Assembly: GCF_026283945.1 (NCBI RefSeq)
Contig: NZ_JAPDPC010000001.1
Coordinates: forward strand, 558,001 to 622,000
DNA length: 64,000 nucleotides
Source: Dyella humicola
Lineage (GTDB): Bacteria > Pseudomonadota > Gammaproteobacteria > Xanthomonadales > Rhodanobacteraceae
Direction: 5' to 3'
In this document: piece after piece, positions 16,408 to 25,193 of the stretch
Numbering within the stretch: position 1 is the stretch's first letter
Layout of the letters: every line of letters begins with the position of its first letter
Notes under the pieces: generated by a model
Told to the model about the DNA's origin: nothing
Seen by the model: only the letters and a program-made list of their open reading frames with translations
Database searches by the model: none
Position numbers and translations under genes: made by a program

Positions 16408-17601
16408 ATGTCTTCCCGACTCCCCGATCCCAGCGCCGACGAGCGCGCCCATTCCGACCGCCTGCTTACGCACCTGCGCGAAGCGATCGCCGCTCATGGT
16501 CCGATGCCGTTTGCGCAATACATGGAGCGTTGCCTGTACGCGCCGGGCCTGGGTTACTACAGCGCAGGCAAGACCAAGTTCGGCGAAGCGGGTGATTTCA
16601 TCACTGCGCCTGAACTGGGTGAGCTGTTCGCGCGCTGCGTCGTCAACGTAGCGCTGCCGGTGCTTGAGCTGCTTGGCGATGACGCGGACTTCCTGGAACT
16701 CGGCGGCGGCAGCGGCGCCTTCGCCGAAGCCGCGCTCAAGTCAATGGCCGCCAAGGGCACCTTGCCGCGCAGCTATCTGATCCTCGAACCCAGTGCGGAC
16801 CTGCGCGAGCGTCAGCGTGAACGACTTGCGCAGGTGCTGCCTGCGGACGTGTACGCCCGTGTGCAATGGTTGGATCGCCCGCCGGAAGAGGACTGGCGCG
16901 GCCTGTTGTTCGCCAACGAGGTGATCGATGCGTTGCCCACCACGCGCTTCGCGATGCGCGCGGGCGAGGTCTACGAGGAATATGTCGCGCTGGATGGCGA
17001 GGGTCGCCTGATGCGCGTGGATCGCCCCGCCGATGCCCTGGTGTCGGGGGCAGTGCGACATGTCGAGCGCGATATGGAGACCCGCTTCGCCGATGGCTAT
17101 CGTTCGGAAGTCCTGCCTCAGTTGCCGTACTGGATTCAGGCCATTGCCGGCTCGCTGAGCGCCGGCATGATGCTGTTCGTCGACTACGGTTACGTGCGGC
17201 GGGAGTTTTATCTGCCGGAGCGAACCGATGGCACGTTGCGGGCCTACTACCGTCATCGCGCGCACAACGATCCGCTTTACCTGCCGGGCTTGAACGATCT
17301 CACCGCGTCGGTGGATTTCACCGCGCTGGCGGAGGCGGGCAACGGTGCCGGCTTTGGCGTGGCCAGCTATATGCCGCAGGCACCGTTTCTTATCGGCAGC
17401 GGCCTGCAAGAGGCCTTTGAGGCTGCCTATGAAGTTGCTGTGGATGAGCAGGCGCGCTATCGCCTCGCTCAGGAAGTGAAAAAGTTGACCTTGCCCGACG
17501 AGATGGGCGAACGGTTCCAGGCCATGATCTTCGTCCGCAACATGGACGTCGTGCCGTTGCCTGCCGAACTGCTGGAGGCGGATCAAGGCGATCGCCTGTA
17601 A
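16408..17601 (+). CDS. MidA/NDUFAF7-family SAM-dependent methyltransferase
   Basis: A 397-residue class I methyltransferase. It shows the family's N-terminal block (GPMPFAQYMERCLYAPGLGY, then YYSAGKTKFGEAGDFITAPE), the SAM-binding loop LELGGGSGAFAEA and FANEVIDALP. Mitochondrial NDUFAF7 methylates an arginine of a complex I subunit. The bacterial substrate is unclear. ATG codons at 16402 and 16408 are both possible, and the AGG at 16397-16399 is better spaced for 16408. It is convergent with the LtaS-like gene, with a shared hairpin between them. Confidence 0.82.
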   Translation: MSSRLPDPSADERAHSDRLLTHLREAIAAHGPMPFAQYMERCLYAPGLGYYSAGKTKFGEAGDFITAPELGELFARCVVNVALPVLELLGDDADFLELGGGSGAFAEAALKSMAAKGTLPRSYLILEPSADLRERQRERLAQVLPADVYARVQWLDRPPEEDWRGLLFANEVIDALPTTRFAMRAGEVYEEYVALDGEGRLMRVDRPADALVSGAVRHVERDMETRFADGYRSEVLPQLPYWIQAIAGSLSAGMMLFVDYGYVRREFYLPERTDGTLRAYYRHRAHNDPLYLPGLNDLTASVDFTALAEAGNGAGFGVASYMPQAPFLIGSGLQEAFEAAYEVAVDEQARYRLAQEVKKLTLPDEMGERFQAMIFVRNMDVVPLPAELLEADQGDRL

Positions 17602-17627
17602 CGCCGACGTTCCAGCGGCACAAAAGA

Positions 17628-17647
17628 GCGGAGGCCGTGGCCTCCGC
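17628..17647. terminator. hairpin between convergent genes
   Basis: A perfect 9-bp stem (GCGGAGGCC / GGCCTCCGC) with a very tight loop. On the minus strand it is followed by CTCTTTTG, so it best fits a rho-independent terminator for the LtaS-like gene that stops at 17661. It may also serve the convergent methyltransferase gene. Confidence 0.7.
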
Positions 17648-17660
17648 TTCGTCGCATGAT

Positions 17661-19655
17661 TTACTGGATGCCCACGGGCGTCACGGGGCCGGCAGTGGCC
17701 GGCTGTACCGGCGTGCTGTCTTCCGGTCGCTTGAGCATCAGGCCACGTTTGAACGCGTACGCAGCGGTCTGGTAGTAAGCGGCGGCGTCATCGACCTGGC
17801 CCTGGTCGATCGGCGTACTGGGCACCGCGTCGCCGTTGTCGAAGTTCGGCCGCACCTGCTCAAACAGACGCTGCGGCTTCAGGATGCTCAATGCCTCACC
17901 GCGCAGATAGCCGAGTTTTTCATAGGTGGCGGGGAACGCACGTTCACGACCCGGCTCGAGCTGGAAGATATCCGCACCGAAGAAACGGCTGCGATAGCTG
18001 AAATTCAACATGCCCAGCACGGTCGGCATGATGTCGATCTGTGACATCTGGCGCGTCACCCGCTGCGGCGAGATGTATTTGGGTGCGTAGATCCACAGCG
18101 GGATGTGGTAACGGTTGATCGGCACGCTGGTGCGGCCAGCGCTGGAGGCGCAGTGGTCCGCCGTGATCACAAACACCGTGTCGTCGAAGTAGGGCTTGCT
18201 GCGCGCGCGCTTGATGAAGTCGGCGATGGACCAATCCGTGTAGGCGACGGCAGCCTCGCGCGTACCGTCCTTCTGCGGCACGCGGTTCGCCGGCACGGTG
18301 AACGGCCGGTGGTTCGAGGTGGTCATGATGTGCAGGAAGAATGGCTTGCCGGCTGCGTTGGCGCTGTCCATCTGCTTCAGTGCGAGCGTGTACAGATCCT
18401 CATCGGCCACGCCCCACACGTTTTCGTGATGGATCGTCTCACCCTTGGCGATGTCGTTGCGATCCACCGTGTGATAGCCGTTGTGGCTGAAGAAGTAGTT
18501 CATGTTGTCGAAGTAGCCGTAGCCACCGTAGACAAAGTCCGACTGATAGCCGCGGTCGTTGAACACGTTGGCCACCGAGAACAGGTTCTCGTTGTTGTGC
18601 GCCTTTACGATCGAATCGCCCGGCGTCGGCGGCACCGACAGCGACAGCGCCTCCAGGCCACGTACGGTGCGGGTGCCGTTGGCGTAGAGATTGTCGAAGA
18701 ACATGCTCTGGCTGGTCAGCGCATCGAGGTTCGGCGTGATGTCTTTCTTGTTGCCGAATTCCTTGAGGAAGTCGGCGGACAGGCTTTCCACGCTGATCAG
18801 CACCACGTTGAGGTGTTTCTCCGGCCCGGCATGTCGGATCTCACGGGTCAGGTCCTGCGGATCGTTGCTGACATAAGTCGCCTCAGACGTCTTCATCAGG
18901 TCGCGAACACGAGAGAACGCCTGCTCCTGCGGCTGCGTGAGGTAGAAGCGCGAGTAGTCGAGGTGGCTGCTGCGAAACGCCGCGACGAATTCATAGACAC
19001 CGTTGCCGGCGAGCTCGTTGACGTAGGCGTTATCGGAATGGTCCTTGTAAGTACCCTTGACGGCCACGGCCGTGACCACGGTGAGCGCCAGCCACACCAG
19101 CACCACCTTGCCGCGCTGCAGGAAGCCCGTGCCGCTGTCGCTCGCGCGCAATCCGCGCTTGCTGAGCCACACGATCACGACGGTGGCGAGGGCCAGCAGG
19201 CCGAGCCAGGTGCCAATCGGGTACGACTCGCGGATATTGCCGATGACCTCGGTGGTATAGACCAGATAGTCCACCGCGATGAAATTGAAGCGCGTGCCGA
19301 ACTCGCCCCAGAACACCAGCTCGGAAGCGCCCACGAACATCAGCCAGCACAGCAGCACTGCAGCAAGCAGATAGAGCGCCCACTGGCCGGCGCGCGACAC
19401 GTAGGCGCGCGGCGGCATCAGCCACAGGTACAGCACCAGGGGCCAGGCGATGTAGACGAAGGTGATCAGGTCATAGACCAGGCCGACGCCGAACGCATAC
19501 GTCCAATAGAGCGGGTTGTGCGGCACGCCGCCGCCCGCCATGAACAGCAGGGCGATGCGGGTAAGCATGCCGATCAGCGCATAGCTGATGGCCAGCCAGC
19601 CCAAGGGGCGGAAACGCTGTCGCAGCGCAGAGGGCTGCTGGGGTGCAATCGACAC
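17661..19655 (-). CDS. LtaS-like phosphoglycerol transferase / sulfatase-fold membrane enzyme
   Basis: A 664-residue protein with five hydrophobic segments in the first 200 residues and a periplasmic alkaline-phosphatase/sulfatase fold from about 280. SVESLSADF gives the first metal Glu, NGTRTVRG the presumed Thr nucleophile, and HIMTTSNHRPF and FVITADHCAS the remaining metal ligands. LtaS and OpgB proteins of this class move phosphoglycerol from phosphatidylglycerol to a glycan. In a Gram-negative cell, modification of periplasmic glucans or lipid A is likelier than lipoteichoic acid synthesis. The start is GTG, with GGAG well spaced upstream. The C-terminal tail after about 600 is Pro/Thr-rich. 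Confidence 0.82.
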   Translation of the reverse strand: MSIAPQQPSALRQRFRPLGWLAISYALIGMLTRIALLFMAGGGVPHNPLYWTYAFGVGLVYDLITFVYIAWPLVLYLWLMPPRAYVSRAGQWALYLLAAVLLCWLMFVGASELVFWGEFGTRFNFIAVDYLVYTTEVIGNIRESYPIGTWLGLLALATVVIVWLSKRGLRASDSGTGFLQRGKVVLVWLALTVVTAVAVKGTYKDHSDNAYVNELAGNGVYEFVAAFRSSHLDYSRFYLTQPQEQAFSRVRDLMKTSEATYVSNDPQDLTREIRHAGPEKHLNVVLISVESLSADFLKEFGNKKDITPNLDALTSQSMFFDNLYANGTRTVRGLEALSLSVPPTPGDSIVKAHNNENLFSVANVFNDRGYQSDFVYGGYGYFDNMNYFFSHNGYHTVDRNDIAKGETIHHENVWGVADEDLYTLALKQMDSANAAGKPFFLHIMTTSNHRPFTVPANRVPQKDGTREAAVAYTDWSIADFIKRARSKPYFDDTVFVITADHCASSAGRTSVPINRYHIPLWIYAPKYISPQRVTRQMSQIDIMPTVLGMLNFSYRSRFFGADIFQLEPGRERAFPATYEKLGYLRGEALSILKPQRLFEQVRPNFDNGDAVPSTPIDQGQVDDAAAYYQTAAYAFKRGLMLKRPEDSTPVQPATAGPVTPVGIQ

Positions 19656-19814
19656 GGATAGCTCCGGACAAGAAAGTGAAACGCCGGGCTACCGGGGGCG
19701 GTGCAGGCGACCCGCAGTTATGTATGCGAGGGGACCAACGAGCATAACAGGCGGGCTAAGCCCGTAAGTTTAGGGAAAGCCACCTTCCCGCGGGCTTTCG
19801 CCCTGACCGCCCGT

Positions 19815-21044
19815 TCAGCTAGCCGCCTGGCGGAGGCTGGCGATGGCCGCGATCCGGGCCGCTGTCAGGGCCTCGCCGATGGCGGGACCCTGTAGGCCCT
19901 GGGCGATAAAGGGCTCCGAACTCACGGCCGCGGCTGCGTCGCGCGCCCGCCGCAGGTACGTGGCCGACGGATAGGCGTCATCCGCATGCCCCAGCCGGCC
20001 GCGTTTGTCCGCCTCGCAGGCAGCAAGGAACAGGGCGAGGCGCTCGGGGCGGCGCAGCGCATCCAATGACGACAGCAGGCGCAGCACGGTGGCGGGCTTC
20101 AATTCGAACGCTCGATGGGCGTTGAGATGCTCGCGACAGACCTGTTCGGCCAGGGTGGCGTGTTCCGTCGGCACCCTGAGGCGCGCGACCAGGCGCTGGA
20201 GTGGCGCTACACCGGCATGCTCATGGCCAATATGACGCGGTAGCGCATCCACCGGCGTCAGCGCCTTGCCCAGGTCGTGGGTGAGCGCACAGAAGCCGAC
20301 CACGTCGTTGCCGGGCGCGATGCGCGCCGCCATGTCCAGCACCATTTCCACATGCACGCCGGTATCGATTTCCGGATGGAACTCCGCGCGCTGCGGCACG
20401 CCATACAGCGCATCGATCTCGGGGAACAGCACGGCCAGCGCACCCGACTCGCGCAGCACACGCAGAAACGCCGAAGGCTGCGCTTCGGCGAGCGCCTTGC
20501 GCGTTTCCTGCCATACGCGTTCAGGCACGAGGTGATCGATTTCACCGTCGCGCACCATCTGCTGCATCAAGGCCATGGTGTCGGGCGCCACGGTGAAACC
20601 CAGCGGTGCAAAACGCGCGGCGAAGCGCGCCACGCGCAGCAGTCGCACCGGATCTTCCACGAAGGCTTGCGAGACATGCCGCAGCAGTCGCTGCTCAAGG
20701 TCGCGCGCGCCGTTGAATGGATCGACCAGCGCGCCATCTTCGGCCTCGGCCATTGCATTGATGGTGAGGTCGCGCCGCGCAAGGTCTTCTTCCAAGGTCA
20801 CCGTGGGGTCGGCGTGAAAGGCAAAGCCGTGATAGCCGTGTCCGGTCTTGCGCTCAGTCCGCGCCAGCGCATATTCCTCGCCGGTTTGCGGGTGCAGGAA
20901 GACGGGGAAGTCCTTGCCGACAGGGCGATAGCCTTTGGCCAGCAAGTCCTCTGGGCGTGCACCCACGACGACGTGGTCGCGATCGACCAGGGGTTTGCCG
21001 AGGAGTTTGTCGCGGACGGCGCCGCCCACCAGGTAGATGTGCAT
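19815..21044 (-). CDS. cca: CCA tRNA nucleotidyltransferase with HD domain
   Basis: A 409-residue multifunctional CCA-adding enzyme, which builds or repairs the 3' CCA of tRNAs. The N-terminus is [16 protein letters not shown] with the nucleotide-binding GGAVRD (7-12). The metal pair is in [10 protein letters not shown] (Asp21, Asp23), and [10 protein letters not shown] and the [12 protein letters not shown] block complete the head, neck and body. The HD phosphohydrolase domain follows ([14 protein letters not shown]). This bacterial HD-containing class also has phosphatase and 2',3'-cyclic phosphodiesterase activity. The ATG start gives the standard opening. It is followed by a 159-base gap before the LtaS-like gene on the same strand. 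Confidence 0.93.
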   Translation of the reverse strand: MHIYLVGGAVRDKLLGKPLVDRDHVVVGARPEDLLAKGYRPVGKDFPVFLHPQTGEEYALARTERKTGHGYHGFAFHADPTVTLEEDLARRDLTINAMAEAEDGALVDPFNGARDLEQRLLRHVSQAFVEDPVRLLRVARFAARFAPLGFTVAPDTMALMQQMVRDGEIDHLVPERVWQETRKALAEAQPSAFLRVLRESGALAVLFPEIDALYGVPQRAEFHPEIDTGVHVEMVLDMAARIAPGNDVVGFCALTHDLGKALTPVDALPRHIGHEHAGVAPLQRLVARLRVPTEHATLAEQVCREHLNAHRAFELKPATVLRLLSSLDALRRPERLALFLAACEADKRGRLGHADDAYPSATYLRRARDAAAAVSSEPFIAQGLQGPAIGEALTAARIAAIASLRQAAS

Positions 21045-21209
21045 GGATGGGATTCTGACATGAGGCGCGTCTGTGGCTGGGCGGATACGTGCCTGTCACG
21101 CCTGCGAACCTGCCATCCCAGCCCAAACTGGACAAGCGCGAAGCGCGCAGAACTGCCGTAGGGCGCGTCCTCAATGGGGCGGGCGTTTCGACCGCCAGCT
21201 CGCACGCTC

Positions 21210-21880
21210 TTACTCCTTTTCCCCTTTGGGGAGAAGGTTGGGATGAGGGGCGGGTGCTTGCCTCAGCGCGACAACTGAGCGCTATCGCCAGGTTGCCGCT
21301 TACGCAGCGGGCGTTTCGATCGCCTGCCGGCGCTCGAGTCACTTTTCTTTTGCTGGCCCAAAAGAAAAGTAACCCAAAGAAAACGGCCTCAAGTGCTGGC
21401 AGCACTCCGTGGGACAGAAGCGCCGGAAGGCTTGCGCAAGCAAATAGCTGGTCGCCCACGGCGAGACACAGCGGCTACACCGCAACGCGCCAAGGCGGTG
21501 AAGACTTAAAGCAGGCTCGGCCTACGGTCGAGTCGTTTGCGGTATCCGAGTGCTCAGATGGCCACCACATTACCCGCGCTTTAAGCTCTCTCCGCCTCGG
21601 CGCGTTGCGGTGTAGCCGCGGTGTATAGGCCATGGGCCGCAACCAATTCGGCTGGCGACGCCCGTCAGGCTCGTATCTCGCGCCATGCTATGAGCTCTTC
21701 AGGCCACTACTTTGGGTTACTTTTCTTTTGGGCCAGCAAAAGAAAAGTGACCCGGACCGCGGCAGCGGTTCGGAACGCCCGCTGCGTAAGCGGCAACCTG
21801 GCGACACCGCTCGATTGTCGCGCCAAAGGCGAGCACCCGCCCCTCATCCCAGCCTTCTCCCCTCCGGGGAGAAGGAGTTA
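21210..21880. repeat. about 670-bp imperfect palindrome (two inverted ~170-bp repeats plus inner arms)
   Basis: The left arm (21210-21378) and right arm (21711-21880) are inverted copies, roughly 85 percent alike by eye. They share a run from ACTTTTCTTTTGCTGGCCCA to the CCAAA end and another from CGCCAGGTTGCCGCTTACGC. Inside them, 21472-21498 and 21592-21618 are inverted with 26 of 27 bases matching. CTTAAAGC (21505-21512) mirrors GCTTTAAG (21578-21585). All three pairs share one centre near 21545, so this is a single nested palindrome. Each outer arm contains its own small hairpin (ACTTTTCTTTT / AAAAGAAAAGT). Open frames here have no support. It resembles the non-coding repeats common in Xanthomonadales genomes. 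Confidence 0.85.
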
Positions 21881-21893
21881 AGGGCGAAAAACC

Positions 21894-22838
21894 TCAGCGC
21901 GGATGCGCCCTCGCCACCATCAACCGGCGCTGCCGCGCTGGCGCCTGCAGCAACACGGGCAACCATGGCGAGAACGGTTGCGGCACGATGCCTAGCGCAG
22001 CGTAACCATCCACCTTGCCCACGGAATCCGTGCGTAGCGAACGGAAGTTGTCGAGCGAGAACGGCTTGCCGGGTAGCAGTTCGGCGAACTGCGCCTGCAA
22101 TCTTCCCAGGCTGTCGGGCAACGCAATGATGCGAGTGTGCAGGCCGGCCGCATCGCGGATCTTGCGCACGATTTCTTCCAGCGTGAGCACTTCCGGTCCG
22201 TACAACTCGAAGCTGCGATCGAGGCCGAGCTTGTCGTCGGCCACGCAGCGGGCGAAAGCCTCGGCGACGTCGCCCACCCAGGTGGGGGCCATGCGCGACG
22301 ATGCGCGTGCCAGCGGCAGCGCGGGCATCTGGCGTAGCAGTTTGGCGAAGCGGGTGACCAACCCATCGCCAACGCCAAACATCACGCTGGGTTGGTAGAT
22401 GGTCCAGTCGAGCGATGAGTTGCGTACCTGGGTCTCGGCTTCACCCTTGGTCTTGAGGTATTGCGACAGGCCCTGGCCCGCCTTGAGCGCGCTCATATGG
22501 TGCAGGCGCGCTACGCCGGCAGACTGGCAGGCGGAAATCACTCGCTGGGTCAGGTCGACATGTGCGTGGCGGAAATCATGGTGGCGGCTCGTATTGAGGA
22601 TGCCGACCAGATTGATCACGGCATCGGCGCCTTCCAGCTGCCGCCGCAAGGCATTGCCGTCGTAAATGTCGGTGCTGCGAACCTGCACGCCGGGCAATAC
22701 GCTCATTTCGCGCCGCTGTTCCCGATTGCGCGAGAGCAGCAGGATGCGATGACCGTCGGCGGCCAGGCGAGGCAGCAGATGGCTGCCGACGAAGCCGGTG
22801 CCACCAAGTACCACCAGCCGCTGTTCTTTCGTGGTCAC
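21894..22838 (-). CDS. NDUFA9-like NAD(P)-binding epimerase/reductase
   Basis: A 314-residue atypical SDR. The Rossmann motif GGTGFVGSH lies at 12-20, followed by AVINLVGIL, YLKTKGEAE (the active-site YxxxK region) and VGDVAEAFARCV. These are features of the complex I NDUFA9 / NAD(P)H-binding group, which usually binds a nucleotide and lacks a known reaction. GTG at 22838 is chosen as start because GGCGGAGG sits just upstream. A TTG at 22856 would leave that site inside the gene. The start is 14 bases after the slt stop, so the two form an operon. The stop lies next to the large palindrome. Confidence 0.8.
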   Translation of the reverse strand: MTTKEQRLVVLGGTGFVGSHLLPRLAADGHRILLLSRNREQRREMSVLPGVQVRSTDIYDGNALRRQLEGADAVINLVGILNTSRHHDFRHAHVDLTQRVISACQSAGVARLHHMSALKAGQGLSQYLKTKGEAETQVRNSSLDWTIYQPSVMFGVGDGLVTRFAKLLRQMPALPLARASSRMAPTWVGDVAEAFARCVADDKLGLDRSFELYGPEVLTLEEIVRKIRDAAGLHTRIIALPDSLGRLQAQFAELLPGKPFSLDNFRSLRTDSVGKVDGYAALGIVPQPFSPWLPVLLQAPARQRRLMVARAHPR

Positions 22839-22852
22839 GTCCAACCTCCGCC

Positions 22853-24937
22853 TCAATGGGTATTGCTCGATGTCCGGGCCGGCGCTTCGTTGCTCGCACC
22901 GGTGGCGGGCGCGGTCGCCGTCCCAGCGTTGACTGGGGCGGGTGTCACGATCGCCGGGCAGGTCACCAGCTTACGCTGAGTTTGGCCGTCCGGAAGGCGA
23001 TACGTCTGGCCAATCGGGGTCAGCCGCTCGCTCAGGGCGACGGCCTTGCCATGCTGGCGCCAGTCGTAGATCACGCTGAACGCCATGACGCGGGCGACAT
23101 ACTCGCGCGTTTCCTTGTAGGGGATGGTGGCGACGAACAGATCGGGCGCCAGCGTGCCGCGGGCGTCGAGCCATTGATCGACCTTGCCGGGACCGGCGTT
23201 ATACGCGGCGCTTGCCAGCCATGGTGCGCCATTGAAACGTTGGGCCATTTGCGCGAGATAGCGCGTACCCAGCGTGATGTTGGTGGCGGGGTCGTACAGC
23301 GAGTCGTCCCCGGCCCAGTCGAGGCCATGGCGTTTGGCGACCAAGACGGCCGTGCTCGGCAGCAGTTGCATCAGGCCGCGCGCATCGGCACCGGAGTGCG
23401 CATCCGGCATCCAGGCGCTTTCCGCGCGCAGGATGGCGTACGCCCACGACGGATCGATACCGGCTTGCTCGGCCTGACGCACCAGTCCATCCTGGCTGAC
23501 GAGCGGGAAGCGCTGCTCGTAGTAGCGCAGCAGGTCGCCATTGTTGAAGCCGAATACGGCGCGGTCGTACCAGCCGCGACGGTAGGCCAGATCGGTCGCC
23601 AGTTTCACGGTCTCCACATCGGCGCCGTTCAAGGCCTGGTCCCACTCGCGTCGGGCCAGGCGGGGCAAGTCGACGGCGAATAGCTCGAACGCGCGCAGCA
23701 GCCCTCGGTTGGCCAGTAGTGCCTGTTCGCGCTGCGGATCGCCGTTGAGTTGCGCCTGGCAGATCGCATAAGGAGCATCCAGGCGATCGGCGGCGAGGAA
23801 GCCGAAGAACGTCGGCTCCTGTGCCAGCAAGGCGAGTAGGCGTTGCGCCTCCGCGCTACGGCCGAGTTCATTCAGTGCGCGCGCGCGGAACCAGCGCCAT
23901 TCGCCATCCTGCTGTTGCGTGGGTGGCATGGCATCGATGGCAGCGAGTACGGCGTTCCAATCCTGCAGCGCGAGCGCGGCGCGCACGCGCCACTCACGAC
24001 TGATATCGGTCTGTACGGATGTGGGCAGGGCCGTCAGGCGCGCGATGGCGCTGGCGTCGAAGTCGGTGGCATGGAACAGGGCGATGGCGTACAGCACGCG
24101 ATCGCGCTGGTCTGGGGCGAACGTGAAATGGCTCTGCAGTTTCTGCCAGCCGGCGTCTGCGGCGATGGATTGTTTCCGTGCGAGCCGCTCCAGCGCGAGC
24201 ATGGCCGCCTGGCGATGGCGCGGGGTATCCGGCCATTGCGCCGCAGCGGTCGCGGCGCCGGCAGGATCGCGCAAGGCCATGGCGATGCGCTGGGCGGCAT
24301 CGACGTCCTCGGCCGGCAACCATCCGGCGATCGCACTGATGGTGCCGCCCTGGTTCGCGTCGGCGGCGCGATCGATGCGTGCCCACACGCGTTCCGTCGT
24401 AAGCAGGCCCTGGTCGTGCGCGGCATTGAGCACCGGATCGCAGGCGCCGGGTAGTTTGGGCTTGGCCCACAGCGCGGAAATGTCGCGATCGAAATCGAGT
24501 CGTGTGCCTCTGGCCAGCTGCGCCTGCAGCGCATAGCAGGTAAGCGTGTCGTTGATGCCCGGCTGATAGAGCGCGAGATAGTTGTCCCAATCCAGGCGTC
24601 GCGCGAGTTCGAGCAGAAAGTCGCGGCGCAGGTCGCTGGCAGGAATCAGACCGGGATTGCGCTTGAGAAAGTCCTCGACCCGTGCGCGATCGACCTGCCT
24701 GATGTCGTGCGTGAGCGCAGCGGCTTCCAGGTAGGGGTAGAGCGGATAGTCTTGCAGTTCGCTCGCCAGGCTGCGCCAGCCGTCGCCACCTTGCTGCGCG
24801 ACGATATAGGCCTGCCTGAAGGCGGCGCGCTGAGCATCGGTGGAGTCAGCTGCGATGGCGGTGCTGGCCATCAGCAGACCAGCCATCACCATGGGCAGGC
24901 GCCGGGCGAAGCACCGCAGAGCTGCGCTGAGGGACAT
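22853..24937 (-). CDS. slt: soluble lytic murein transglycosylase (Slt70 type)
   Basis: A 694-residue periplasmic enzyme that cleaves peptidoglycan to 1,6-anhydromuropeptides. It has a signal peptide (MSLSAALRCF to ASTAIAADS, about 1-30) and a long alpha-helical superhelix (about 35-480). The C-terminal SLT catalytic domain shows ILRAESAWMPDAHSGADARG with the catalytic Glu, LMQLLPSTA, ITLGTRYLAQM and ASAAYNAGPGKV. The tail is Thr/Ala/Pro-rich. The ATG at 24937 has an AAGGAG ribosome-binding site. The frame's earlier start (25003) lacks a signal peptide. It is followed by the NDUFA9-like gene. Confidence 0.9.
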   Translation of the reverse strand: MSLSAALRCFARRLPMVMAGLLMASTAIAADSTDAQRAAFRQAYIVAQQGGDGWRSLASELQDYPLYPYLEAAALTHDIRQVDRARVEDFLKRNPGLIPASDLRRDFLLELARRLDWDNYLALYQPGINDTLTCYALQAQLARGTRLDFDRDISALWAKPKLPGACDPVLNAAHDQGLLTTERVWARIDRAADANQGGTISAIAGWLPAEDVDAAQRIAMALRDPAGAATAAAQWPDTPRHRQAAMLALERLARKQSIAADAGWQKLQSHFTFAPDQRDRVLYAIALFHATDFDASAIARLTALPTSVQTDISREWRVRAALALQDWNAVLAAIDAMPPTQQQDGEWRWFRARALNELGRSAEAQRLLALLAQEPTFFGFLAADRLDAPYAICQAQLNGDPQREQALLANRGLLRAFELFAVDLPRLARREWDQALNGADVETVKLATDLAYRRGWYDRAVFGFNNGDLLRYYEQRFPLVSQDGLVRQAEQAGIDPSWAYAILRAESAWMPDAHSGADARGLMQLLPSTAVLVAKRHGLDWAGDDSLYDPATNITLGTRYLAQMAQRFNGAPWLASAAYNAGPGKVDQWLDARGTLAPDLFVATIPYKETREYVARVMAFSVIYDWRQHGKAVALSERLTPIGQTYRLPDGQTQRKLVTCPAIVTPAPVNAGTATAPATGASNEAPARTSSNTH

Positions 24938-25193
24938 GAAAACTCCTTTTGCTGATCTTATGCCGAGCTTGGCGCAGTGTACTTCGCGATTTTTCACGGG
25001 CACGGCGCGCTGGGTTGGCCGGGGAGGATGGCCAATGGCCGCTGAGCGTGACGTGAAACACGACCGCCGTGGGGAGGCGGCGGATCCGCGCAGGCCTTAG
25101 CGGCCAAGGCAGGCGCAGAGCATGCCGGCGGGAGTCGCCTGTTAGAATGCTGCGCCCACGAGGCGCCGTGTTCGGCCCATCTACAGGAAGCGC

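Noticed and set aside
21299-21881. Small open frames containing a WASKRKVTR-like stretch in the palindrome
   Set aside because: They are translations of the ACTTTTCTTTT hairpin repeat in both arms and not genes. Such spurious products are often annotated in this group of bacteria.
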